Source: Tribonema minus
Lineage: Eukaryota; Sar; Xanthophyceae; Tribonematales; Tribonemataceae
DNA length: 64,000 nucleotides
Assembly (NCBI GenBank): GCA_017506865.1
Contig: JAFCMP010000212.1
Coordinates: 620,001-684,000 of the forward strand
Direction: 5' to 3'
Positions 45,177 through 55,762 of this stretch are shown here, one piece after another. The position numbers and the translations under genes were made by a program. The notes beneath the pieces are model-generated. The model ran no database searches. It saw only the letters and a list, made by a program, of their open reading frames with translations, and was not told where the DNA came from. Every line of letters starts with the position of its first letter. Positions within the stretch are counted from its first letter, which is position 1.

Positions 45177-46455
45177 TCAGGTGGTTGCAATTAGTTTGAC
45201 TTCTTTTGAGGACCTTTGTGTGGCTCTCTGACACGAGTCAGTCTGGCAGCGTATTTCTATTCTTGCAAGGGCACAGTACAAGCTCCTTGCAAACAGACTG
45301 CGTCTCCGCCTGCCAGTGGGCTGCAAGCTCCACGTGCCACCTTCGATCACATTTGTATGATTGCTGCATGTCTGGCAGAGACTGCGTTGCGTGGATCTGC
45401 GCACCAAGACCATCACGTCCAAGGAGTCCCCTATTGAAGTTACCTCAGATGATCGTGCGATATTCAATTTGATCAACGAATTTATATGATAGGTTGCATT
45501 CTCGCATCTGGGTTGCGCGCCAGAAAATTCTTCCCTCTCCATCAGCTCCCCATGCGTCACAGTAGGCAGTGTCAAACAAACTGAGACGGATGCTTGATGG
45601 TTCTGAAGTCAGAAGCCTTGAGGGAGCTGTGCTTACTGCATTGATCACTGAAGGTAAGTAGGTAATCTCTGTATGCCCGGCGTTCACCTCAATAATTCAG
45701 TGAACTTTGTCGAAGATTATGATACAACGCAAATGGCAGCTGCGCGTACACTCGATCGAGCCACCGTGACAGTGTGCGCCACTGCGGGGTCCTACTACTA
45801 GTAGAAGGCTGACAGTTTGACGAGCTACTCTCAGACTGCAGGACAGCCTTTGCCATGCGCTGTTGGACCTGCCAACGCCTTCATGCCATGCCATGGTACA
45901 GACTGAGGTTGTATTTGCGTGCAGGGCGCGTCGGCAAAAATTTGCAAAAATGAACGAAACGGATGACACATCCAGGATTACATTGAGCGATTGCGATTGA
46001 CCACGATTTGTCAGGCCCGCCAGTGAACTAAGAACGCCAGTGCCCCTGGGCCAGTGGTGGTGTGTCTGTCTGGGAGTTGTGACTTCATTCGTGTAGTCGG
46101 TTATCGGGTCATGTTTTGCCTTCCCGAGCTCTTGAGCGATGAAAGGCCAATAACCCCTAGCGTCGCTCCGCGCAGAGGCACTCACGCCAGCTGCACACTG
46201 TCAGGACCTGGTGTGTATCTCACTTCCAAATTGCCTCTGACTGCCACGAGTATAATAGTGACTGTTTCAACTGAGGCGCCACGTGCACCCGCAATTGCTG
46301 CATGGTTTGCCCCATCAGGGGTGGCCGCAAAAGTTGTTCCTCTCACTGAGTCTTATAGTATCGGTTCACTCCAGCGGCTAAGACCTAGGTTTGCCAAGGA
46401 ATACTATCATAATGTCAATTATCTTGAACTAGCAGTACCTGGACCCAGAGCCTAG
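45177..46455. other. Unassigned frames between GT92 exon candidates
   Basis: A minus frame (45600-45445) reads SSIRLSLFDTAYCDAWGADG and RIFWRATQMREC after a TTCAG acceptor-like site, and could be an exon of the GT92 gene or another gene. Plus frames at 45216-45437 (FYSCKGTVQAPCKQ) and 46054-46455 also look partly protein-like. A diverged direct repeat with GGACCCAG(A/T)GCCTAGCCA occurs at about 46440-46490 and 46721-46775. I cannot resolve this stretch. Confidence 0.25.
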
Positions 46456-47057
46456 CCACAGCAACGATATATACCTGACTCAACTTGATATGTACTGGAT
46501 ACTTGAATTTAAAGGTGTAGCGTACTACGTATAGTGGCAACACCTTTTATGCATGCAATCAATGCAATGCGAAGTGCTCCTTCCTCGTTTTGGTTCGCTC
46601 CTGGACCAGCGGCGAAAGCCTACACCACTAATTATGTATAGTATACTTAGTCTACTAGTATAGGATTGTAAATTACAAGCCTATTAGTAAGGTTATAAAC
46701 ATGTCGATTGTCTTAAAACCACTGGACCCAGTGCCTAGCCAGAGCAACAATATCATTATACCAGACTCAGTTGGCAGCAGTAGAGCTCACGAAGGTGTGT
46801 CAAAGTGCGCCAAGGTCGAACTAGAAGAGACCAAATGCGTCAACAGTACTCCAATCTTTAAAAAAGGTTTTAACTACTAGTAGTACATAGATTATATCTA
46901 TCCATGCAGGCTACACTAAGTCCTGCCTCAGTTCGGATCTAACCTCAAGAATGAGACTCCGGACAACCAGCCTGAGGCGCGCAAGAGTGAGGTTAAGTTT
47001 TCATTCATGGTTGTTCACCTGGCCTGAGGTTGAAAGTTTGCATTCATGGTTATTTAC

Positions 47058-47393
47058 CTGGCCCAGCCGGTCGGTATACCCAACGCCGTAAAAGCTGAAG
47101 CTGCGGTCGCCATTGTGTACGTTAAGCCTCCCCCCGTGCACACCATCGCATGAGAACTCCAGCATCAACCAGCAAAATGTCACGATGACCGTGAGGCTGG
47201 GCGCGGGCCAGCGCGCTGCTGTCATCTGGTCCAGGAGTTGTTTGCTGGTCAACGTCGACTTATTTGCACGCGCGTATTGTCGCTTCGGCAGCCCCGTTCC
47301 CTCGCGGGAGAGATTGATGGAGATGCGCTGGAACTCCCCTACGGCCTGAGCACAAGCCAAGTCTGCTTTAGCACTGGGTGTTGTATTTAGCAT
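47058..47393 (-). CDS. Possible first exon of the GT92 gene
   Basis: Begins at an ATG (47393), runs 112 codons and ends GYTDRLGQ at a CAG/GTAAAT donor in phase 0, which would join in frame to the GT92 exon at 44817. It includes a hydrophobic stretch (SLTVIVTFCWLMLEF), possibly the signal anchor of a type II membrane protein, though it is rather far from the N terminus. The intron would be 2.2 kb. It could instead belong to another gene. Confidence 0.35.
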
Positions 47394-47972
47394 CGTAAAA
47401 AAAAACAAAAAACAAGCATCTGGCTCGCCGCACCCTCTCGTGCCAAATACGATGCCCCGAATCGATGCACTCTTTCGGTTGGTCTGACATCAGGAGAGGC
47501 ATGCTTTCTTGGCCAGCTCGTCAAAAGGTCCAGCTAAAATCTTGGGGGGGCCGAGTATCCCACGGCAGCATCGAGCCTGGCTCATTGCAACCCTTTCGTA
47601 AAATCCACGACAGCTGGCGTCGCTGTGCTTGCGCTGTGCATGCTCTGTGCAGCTGGTTTGTTGCGTGCAGCGCACGCATCATAAAGTGTTGAAAAACATG
47701 ACGTTGCTCGCACAGGTGCAAGCACAGGTGCTAGCTACTGCAGCTGCCAACGCGCACGCGCGATGTGTGCTGCGACAACGCTGTTGTTTTGCTATCGAAT
47801 GATGTGCATGGCTATGACAAGCTGTACGCACAAGCTCTAGGTTGCGTGGTGTTCGTTGTGCAATGCCTGGCGGTGCAAAGACCACGCGTCATTGACTGCG
47901 AGCTATAGTCGCCTCCAATCTCGCCTCCTATCTTAGACGGCTACATTGTCGAGCAGGTATGACATCACCCCT

Positions 47973-48548
47973 CTAGCCGCCTAAGATTGCTGCCGGTCGG
48001 GGCGACGCGCCGCCCCACAGCAACAAGATTAACGCCATAGAAATCGCTAGCATACAATGTATGCTTACTTCAGCTACTTCAGCTACTTTCCGGCGTGTCT
48101 CTTCCGGAGCGCAGGTAGATGTGACGTCAAGTCTATGTGTGTTTGCCTGCTGGGGAATGGCGAGGACTCTGTGGGGTTGCAGCATGCACGCAGAGAGCGC
48201 CGGACCTGCTCTGCACTGAGACTCAACGAGTTGCCAACGCGCGGCAGCTGGCTTTTCAGGTGCGTTCTGGAGCAGCGGGGCTGCCTTGCACACCGCATTC
48301 ACGATGCCATCGAGATGCTGGGTGTGATTACACATCGACGTAAGGCTCGCATGACGCTCGCACGTGCAGCAGCAAAGTTGATTTTGCATGCAAACTTCAG
48401 TAGTTTGTGCGTGCTCTTGATGTGGGTCTCTGTTGAGGAGTGCTAGGTGTGTACCCGAAACCCATACATTCAATTCTGGGATACCCTGTATCGGCATGCA
48501 TTCGTGTGGCAACGTACCTTCCAGTTTCTTGGAGGCCCAGAGTTGCAT
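47973..48548. other. Overlapping open frames on both strands, unresolved
   Basis: The minus frame 48548-47973 (191 codons) and the plus frame 48057-48446 (129 codons) are both open. The plus frame has RTCSALRLNELPTRGSW and RIHDAIEMLGVITHRRK; the minus frame has VNAVCKAAPLLQNAPEK. Neither matches a family I know, and at most one can be real. Confidence 0.25.
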
Positions 48549-49226
48549 GTTTCAGGTATGATACATTTGCCCATCAAACTGTGTGCAACTCATCACCCCT
48601 TGGCATGAATGGCTGTCACAGTGATTGCACAACAAAAACAGGTGCAGCATTTCAAGACGATGCTGCATTGTAGAGCCTTTCATCGACACTCAGAACCAAC
48701 ACACTGCTCACGACTATCTTCATTCTCATTCGTGTCGTCGCCGTGTGCCGCTGCCGCCGCACTGGCCACTGCAGCCTCTGCCGCTGCCTGCGCCGTAGCC
48801 GCTGCATCTTCTTGGACTTAGGCCCAGGAATTATGCCGCCACCTGCGGCAGCAGGATGCGCGCGCCATGACGGCGACAAACTGCCCAACTCCAAGCGTCG
48901 CGAGGACGGAGAGGATGGCGCCGCGCCGCTATCCCTGTCAGCATGCGTGCGCGCGCACTGCCTCCGCAGCTCCGTACACGGGAAAGGCCATGGCCGCTCC
49001 GCCTTCCGCTCCTTTTCTGGCTAGTGGTGACGGCGGAGGCGCGGCAGGGCGACAGCGCCAGCGGTGGCGGCGGCGGCGGCAGCGACAGTGGTGGCGACGA
49101 CGCCGATGGCCGGGTCATTGGCGTGCACATGTTTGTATTGGCGCGCAAAGAAGGCGAGGACAATGAGCGCGCACGTGCGGGGCCGCAGAAGTCCTGGGCT
49201 AACGAGGTGCCAGACGAGCACTTGCG

Positions 49227-51060
49227 ATGCATCAGCATCCATCAGGCGAAGTAGAGGCGTGGGGCCAAGCGGCGGTGCCAGCCCTTGTGCACCACGGTGC
49301 CGTTTGCGATGCCCTGCAGCGCGCAAGCTTAGACGTCGTCATCAGCCAGCTCGCCGACGGCATGCTTACGTTTGTCGCCGCCAACACGCTGGTGGGCGAC
49401 GCGGTGGCGCGGCGGCGGCGGTGGCCGCGGACCACGTGGGCGTCGCCGAGCTGCGCACCGCGCTGTGCGGTGCGCTTGCGCTGCTGCGGCTGCAGGACGC
49501 GTGGGTGGCGCCGACGCGTCTGGGCAACCGGCAGCACCTCCTGACGCTCGCGAACCGCGCCGTGGGGGTGCTCGAGGTGGAGGCCCCGGCGCGCGCGTTC
49601 CACCGCCTCGGCGACGCCGGCATGGTGAGTGCCGCCGCTGCCGCTGCTGCCTGCTGTGCGCGACTGTAGTTGGTGTTTTGGCACTCACACAACGGAGAGC
49701 GCAAGGCCGGGAGAGGCGGTTGCTGGCAGGCGTGCCGACAGCGCGGCACAGCGCGTGCGGCGCCAGAATACACTTCAATTCACCTGACATACTGGTGAAG
49801 CGCAATACTCGTGACGCGGGCGCGCGCGGCCTCCAGTGCGACACAGCGGCCCAGCGAGGCGCATGCTCGCGATGGATGTGCACGTGCCTCTGCGCAGCGT
49901 GCAGTGTCGCAGCTCCGCGGCCGCAAGCATGCGGCGGCAGTAGTACAACGTACCGACCGTGATGCGCAGTGCGCAGCCAACATGGTACGGCTCGCCGCGG
50001 CGCAGAGCTGCGGCCGTCATGACAGCTTCATACCTGCCTTCATGCGCAGTGCTCAGCAAATCGTGGTGCGATGCGCAACGCGCCGTCGCAACGCAGGTGC
50101 GCGGCCTCGAGCGCGCGGCGGCGGCGGAGGACCGGCGCCTGCTCGCGGGCGAAATCGCGGCACTGTTCGGCGACTACGGCCCCGCGCAGGTCCTGGAGCT
50201 CACGCTGGGCAGCGCGCGGCCGCTGGCAGCGCTCGACATGCGGCGCAACCTGCTACACTGGGAGCAGGCGCTCAAGCTGGCAACGGCGCTGCGGCTGGGC
50301 GCCATGCCAGAGGTGCGCCGTCGTCGTCAACTTCAATTTTGTGTTGAAGTGCAATTGGGCGGAGCGCGTGCGAGGGAGGTGGCGCGCGTGTGGCGCGGAC
50401 GCTTCAAAGTTTCTTCATTGTTGTTGTGTGAATGTTGGTCGTGGTACATCGCGGTTGGCCCTGACCAATTCCTGGCCCTATACCCTTAACTCTAACCCTG
50501 ACCCTAACCCTAGCCATAACCCTAGGTGCTCGCTGCGGACGCCACCCTGGATGTTGAAGAATTGTCTATATTGGGATGTGCGCTTGCGTCTGAGCAGTAT
50601 GCTCACCTCATTGTAGTAGTAGCTGTAAATGTAATTCTCTCTGTCATGACCTCCGACCAGGTCCAGCACATCCTTTACCAATTAACTCAACTCAATGACC
50701 GATGCCCGTCTATGCCTGCAGGGCATGCGGAAGCGGTGCTGCCAACGCCGCCGGAGCACAGTCGATATTGACCATTCCCCCTCCCCCCTCCTCGCTTCTG
50801 CGGCTGCGTGGCAGATCAGCGCCGCATACGCGCAGCAGCTTGAGTCCTGCGGCGAGAGCGACACGGCGCTGCGCATGTTCCAGTAGGCGCTCGCGGGCCT
50901 CGACGACGGCGGCGCCGCCGCCGCCGCCGCCGGCGCCGCGCAGCTGCGTGCCACCTGCGCCGCTGGGCAGCACCGCCGCCGGCGCCGCGCAGCTGCGCGC
51001 CACCTGCGCCGCCGGCGTCGCGCGCTGCACGCTGCGGCTTAACGACGTACGGCGCAGCGT
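49227..51060 (+). pseudogene. WDR19: IFT144 (WDR19) C-terminal TPR-like region, broken
   Basis: IFT144/WDR19 is a subunit of the intraflagellar transport A complex, needed for retrograde transport in cilia. Three segments match the family in order: HHGAVCDALQRASLDVV... to RAFHRLGDAGM (exon end 49624 before GTGAGT); 50097-50312 (RRLLAGEIAALFGDYGPAQV and LAALDMRRNLLHWEQALKL, ending at CAG AG/GTGCGC); and 50815 onward (ISAAYAQQLESCGESDTAL, then RATCAAGVARCTLRLNDVRR). All exon ends have splice signals, and a long pyrimidine tract precedes 50815. Three defects are seen: a frame change in the GCG run near 49410, an in-frame TAG at 50884-50886, and a 49-bp tandem duplication (50931-50966 / 50980-51015) that shifts the frame. 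The N-terminal WD40 domain is not visible upstream. Telomere-like repeats lie in its second intron. Confidence 0.75.
50488..50527. repeat. Interstitial telomere-like tract in an IFT144 intron
   Basis: Consecutive CCCTAA-type units, including CTAACCCTGACCCTAACCCT. It lies between exons ending at 50312 and starting at 50815, so it is intronic. Confidence 0.65.
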
Positions 51061-51120
51061 CGCGCTGGCGTGGGCAGCAGCAGCCGGCGACAGTGGCGGC
51101 GACGGCGGCAGCGGCGGCAG

Positions 51121-51151
<31 letters not shown>

Positions 51152-51490
51152 AGCTACGGCGTGCGGCTGCTGCGCGTGTGCGCGGTGATACCGAATGATG
51201 GAGTATGATACCTACATACCCTACTTGCATGTGCATGCATACCTACACAGGTTTCTCCATTCTGGGAGTTTCTCCTGTTAGTCCACCACTGCATGTTCCA
51301 GCACCAGTCCGGTACTGTTCCGGCCCTGACTTAGAGCTAATTCTCCGCTTGCACAAGCACCTGCACAATAATCACTTCTTTGCAACTCCAGCCTGCCCTG
51401 GTCTAGTGCTGTTCTGCACTTTGCATTGGCCCACTGGCAGGGTCCACCTTGGGTGTCCTACTCTGCCACGGTGTTTAGTTTCGTCAGGTT

Positions 51491-51754
51491 ATGATGGCCT
51501 CCATGCGGATGGACACCAAGGTGCCGCTGCCACAGTTCGATGGGCAGCACGAGAACTGGGACCAGTTCTCTTACCTCTTCTTAGCCATCATGGCATCAAA
51601 GGGGTTCACCGGAGAGTTTCTCAACTTCCGGCTCTCCGACACGGAGGAGGCGCAGCTGAAGGCCAAGGACGACTACGCCAACTTGAAGATGAATCAACAC
51701 TTCTTCGGCTGTCTGGTGGCATCTATCAGCTTCACAGCCACAGCCGAAACTTGA
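51491..51754 (+). pseudogene. Ty1/copia-like gag fragment
   Basis: An 87-codon frame starting at ATG 51491 reads VPLPQFDGQHENWDQFSYLF and LAIMASKGF, then an Asp/Glu/Lys-rich part with KAKDDYANLKMNQHFFGCLV. This is the layout of the N-terminal gag domain of copia elements, including those of diatoms. It stops early at 51752-51754, and no protease, integrase or RT follows. The preceding TGTTAGTCCACCACTGC (about 51276) could be an LTR start, but no second LTR is in the window. Confidence 0.55.
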
Positions 51755-52236
51755 AGCAATCAGAGACCGTCACGGTCACGCCAATATGAGTGCTGATCAG
51801 TTGGCATGCAGACAATCGAGCGCTTATTAATCAGTTGATATTCAAGTTAACAACTGGTGCCGTCACGGTGCTTAATTCACTGTGGCACTGCAACGGTCGG
51901 ACCAAGCTGGCTAAAATCGAACTTCGTTGCACAAGCACTGCCATGGCAGGCTCACGCTCAGGCTGGAGCTCAACTTGAAACGGCAGCACGCTTTTGAATA
52001 TTATGATAATGTTGAACACAAGCACACATCGTCACGGTGTCGCGCAAAGCGAGCCAAGGCGGATGCTGAATCAGATGACGGTGCAAATGAGCGTGCAGTG
52101 CAAAGCAGCCGGGCACTGCATGGCATGCCAACGTTAAAGTGAATGGCAACATGCCATTGGATGCCATTGCAATATTGCACTGCCAGACTGAGTATGAAGC
52201 GATTGCAGTGGGAATGGGGCCTGAAGCGGAATAATT

Positions 52237-53075
52237 CTTGAGTTGTACTTTTTATTAATTCTCGCTCAGGGCGCGAAAAAGCCCAGATGATGGTCTGACT
52301 TGATGCTGCTGTACGGAATCTGCATGTCGTGTGACTTCTGAAAGTGTCTCAACGACAACCACTCAAACGCCGCCGCCGCCAAATGGCATCTCGGGATCCT
52401 CCCCTACGTCCTCCTCCATGTGCCCCCCCCCCCTGCCAGTGGATTCTGCCATGTGTGTCATGACACGGCCAGAGTACGCCATGTGGAGCGCTGCCGACAG
52501 TGCCGAGCGTAAGCGCGCCAGGGCGATGCCCTTGAGAGCTTTAGGGCGCGCTTCTCCGGGCACTGACATCCTGCTGGCATACTCCGTCGCCACAGCCTCC
52601 AGCAGCTTCCGCCCCTGCTCCCCGATGCTGCCAAAAGACCCGATTGCCAATTGGCTTTAAAGTTGCAAGTTTGTAGCAATTCTGGTCATAATGACCAGAA
52701 TAGTGGGATAATTTGGCGGCCTCTTGGTCGCGACAGCAGTGCTCGGGGTCTGCTGCAGTCTTCGCCGCCCGCGACGCCACCTGTGCCTCGAAGCAGGTGA
52801 CGTCCACCATGAGCGGTAGGTGGCGTGTCGGGTCGTCGTAGCCGGTCACCGGGAAGGCGTCGGCAGGCAGCACGATGTCCATCCTGCGACTCCCCGGCGG
52901 CCCGGCGGATCCCAGAAATGGCGTGTAGTCCTCGTCCACCAGTCCCGTTTTGAGGTATTGCCGCAGGATGCGCTGCGTAGCCCTCTTGACGCTATTGTGG
53001 ACGATGGTGTTGTGCGCCTTGACGCGTGGCGCTTGACACAGACGTGCATGCAGGGTGCCACCGCTTAAGTTGTAC
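52237..53075 (-). mobile_element. Retroelement family B, 815-bp 5'-truncated copy with target duplication
   Basis: CTTGAGTTGTAC (52237-52248) and CTTAAGTTGTAC (53064-53075) bracket the insert 52249-53063. Read on the minus strand the insert starts inside a zinc-knuckle region and ends with a 3' untranslated part and TTAATAAAAA joined to GTAC. The right-hand target copy is itself the bases at the 3' end of the neighbouring family C element, so family B inserted at the GTAC next to that element's tail. Confidence 0.85.
52363..53063 (-). pseudogene. Family B C-terminal RLE nuclease region, frameshifted
   Basis: On the minus strand the frame opens with the end of a zinc knuckle (LHARLC, then KAHNTIVHN), followed by RATQRILRQYLKTGL, which corresponds to RCLQRILRQHH in family A. 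A restriction-like endonuclease pattern follows: RRMDIVLP, LMVDVTCFEA and EAAKLSHYSGHY. After KLATL a frameshift near 52,650 leads into AIGSFGSIGEQGRKLLEAV, the counterpart of the YGRLG block, ending ALHMAYSGRVMTHMAES and a stop at 52363. The similarity to family A is clear but distant, so B is a separate lineage of the same group. Confidence 0.75.
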
Positions 53076-54101
53076 TTTTATTATATTCCACTTGTGGCTG
53101 TGGAAATGCCATGTTGTAGGTGTGTCGCCTTGTTCTCACTCTTGGATGTAGCATGCAAAGCTTGCACGCCACACCCCGCCCCCCACATCACCCCCAACAA
53201 AGCACCCGCAAGCGACTGTCCCCCACATACTAGCAGGGATACCAAACAAAGCTACAAGACTCTCCCCCCACAGACAGACCCGTCTTAGGGCCACCCAGCT
53301 CCACGCAGACTCCATCTCAAAGTTTTCATGCAGGCCAAGGTCACCATAATGGGCCCTGAACTGGAGATTGTGGCTATCTACGTGAACCCCGATGTCATGA
53401 AGATAAGCAGAGGGAGTCACTGGGCGCCAGGCGCTGACGCTAGAAAGAAAGGCTATATAACTAAGCAAAGCATCGCCTCCTTGATGAGCGGGACGGTGGT
53501 TCACCGGGCCTCCCATATCACCCCCAACAAAGCATCCGCAAGCGACTGTCCCCCACACACTAGCAGGGATACCAAACAAAGCTGCAAGACTCTCCCCCCA
53601 CAGACAGACCCTTCTAAGGGCCACCCAGCTCCACGCAGACTCCATCTCAAAGTTTTCATGCAGGCCAAGGTCACCATGATCGGCCCTGAACTGGAGATTG
53701 TGGCTATCTACGTGAACCCCGATATCATAGAGATAAGCAGAGGGAGTCACTGGGCGCCAGGCGCTGACGCTAGAGAGAAAGGCTATATAACTAAGTAAAG
53801 CATCGCCTCCTTGATGAGCGAGGTCACGGCTCACCGCAGGCTGCAAGCCTGACAAGATATTGCCATTTACCGCTGCGAGTAACTTGTGGTTGGTGCCGTG
53901 GCGTGCAGCCGACTCCGCTTGCTCTCCAAGCACGCCAAGCCGCTGCCTGTCCCTCCTCCGCACGCCAGCCAGGGCTTCCGAGACACCACCACACGTTTGA
54001 AGTTCTCTCGAAGGGGCTACGCACGCTGGCATCACCTGAGGGCCGCTGGTGCTAGCTTCTGCAAGCCCTGCAGCCCAGCCCACCCACCAAACCAGCCGCA
54101 T
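53076..54101 (-). mobile_element. Family C element with a tandemly duplicated coding unit
   Basis: A minus-strand open frame (54101-53136, 321 codons) is followed by a 60-base 3' tail that ends TGGAATATAATAAAA directly before GTAC. The frame contains a unit of about 106 codons twice in tandem (AHQGGDALLSYIAFLSSVSA ... GTVACGCFVGGD; about 330 bp of DNA per unit, roughly 53180-53505 and 53510-53830). Part of the opposite strand (53328-53798) is also open, so the coding strand is not certain. The tail orientation and the 70-bp dead copy at 41793-41862 show that the element moves as a retroelement whose 3' end is at 53076. No RT or nuclease motif is recognised. Confidence 0.6.
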
Positions 54102-54210
54102 TCGCTGCCACGCCTTTCGGCGTTAACGAGCTTGGGAGCTGTTCAATAGTATACTTCAAGTTGCTGAAACGGGCCCTCATTGCTGCATCAATGAAGCGGA
54201 ACTTTGAAAC

Positions 54211-54318
54211 TGACTCAGAGGTGCATGCCATTGAGCTCTGAGCCTTCTATAGGTCTTGACTGTACATGACTCAGAGGTGCATGCCATTGAGTTCTGAGCC
54301 TTCTATAGGTCTTGACTG
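54211..54318. repeat. Tandem duplication, 52-bp unit
   Basis: TGACTCAGAGGTGCATGCCA through AGGTCTTGACTG is present at 54211-54262 and 54267-54318 with one mismatch and a 4-base spacer. Confidence 0.9.
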
Positions 54319-54364
54319 CAGTGGCTGCCTCAGGCTTTGCTATAGATATATCATCGCATTGCTT

Positions 54365-54789
54365 TTGAATTGCGAAAAACGGGACCTGATTTCAAAACGG
54401 GGCCCACAGGGGTGAACTCTGCAAATGGACTTCTCTCAATTGTGATGACGTGAGTGTAATATTCATGCCTAGAAATAAATAAATGGAAGAAAGATTTTTT
54501 TTTGGCGCTCAGGATCTTGAGATATACCATGTTGAAATTGGACTTGACCTTTAACTTCAACTGTGAAGTTTGGCTAAGTACAGAAGTTCAACTCCATATC
54601 GAAGTTTGAAACGTGCTCAGTGCTCATCATGGTATCCTAACCAACTTCAACACTGGTCCCTCCACCTAATAACTTCAACATCATGTTGAAATTCAGCAGC
54701 GAACGCTGGCAGGGTTCAACCAGACTTCGCCAAAGTGGTTTGATGCTGGGTCCCGTTTTCCAATTCAGGTCCCGTTTCTCGCAATTCAA
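54365..54789. mobile_element. MITE-like element, family 2, second copy
   Basis: 425 bp, starting TTGAATTGCGAAAAACGGGAC and ending TCTCGCAATTCAA. It aligns in the same orientation with 19961-20381, with the highest identity in the terminal 80-100 bases (CAGCGAACGCTGGCAGGG is shared). It is non-coding. Confidence 0.75.
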
Positions 54790-55762
54790 TCCTGCAATTG
54801 CATCAGGGCAAATCAAAACATGTGAAGCGCTCAGCTGGCGAGCGCGCCAAACGCGCTCATGGTAGCTGTCTTTACAACACAGTGACTTTGCAGGCGCTGA
54901 AACGGGGGCGTTGTGTCCGGCGGGAGGAAATGCACTTTGTTGGCGCTACTGCAGTGTGACTGCGCCTGCCACGCTTCAAGGCTACAGCGGCAGCCCGGGG
55001 CCGTGAGCAACACACATGGCTGAAGCAACAAGTCTTAGACGAGTTCTTCCAAACCTAAGGTGACCGGGTGAAAGTTTGAAAGTTGAAGGTTTCAAGTTGA
55101 AGGCTTCTTGAGATGGAAGAGGGACCCGGTGCAGTTGCTTCAAGGTGAGTCAATACTATAGTAGAATTCACAGAAGCTGGTGCCGTTTGAAGTCGCGCGA
55201 CACACTGAAATTGTCACAGTCACTGGCGCACTCATATACTAGCACTCGGAGCGATCGCCGGCGAGCGCAATCAACGTTAACATGCATGTTCAACGGTTCA
55301 ACGCATGAGGTCATACTGCGGACTACTTACTCACTCTGTCAGGCACGTCATGTCATGCCTTTTTTGTTTTGCATGCACTGATTTTTGGCGCTTTGGCGCA
55401 ATACTACGCAAAGATTAACGCGCAAATAAATCGCACAGCCAGCAGCGCGTGTACAAGTACCGACAGCCACACCACAGACACAGCCGATGCTTGCTCGGTG
55501 GCGTTCTGCCGAGCGGTCACGTCGGTTCGGAGCTAGCTTGAGTTCTGCCGAGCGATCGGTTCGGAGCGTGCAGAATTGTCGTCAGTTCGTCAGTCGTCGT
55601 CTCGTCGTCGAGAGGAGAAGCCGGGGCAAGGTGTGGATAGGTGAGCTTGCTTGTGTGTTTGGTTGATCTGGTGACTAGCGATAAGAATGTTATATGCCTT
55701 GTCTTGCCTTTGTTTGCAATACTTTTTCGACCCCAGCGCCATCCTACTACTGCTCAGCAATA

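Noticed and set aside
53328-53798. Plus-strand frame across the family C duplication
   Set aside because: It is open and repeated, but the retroelement tail and the 70-bp dead copy place the 3' end on the minus strand; kept only as an alternative.
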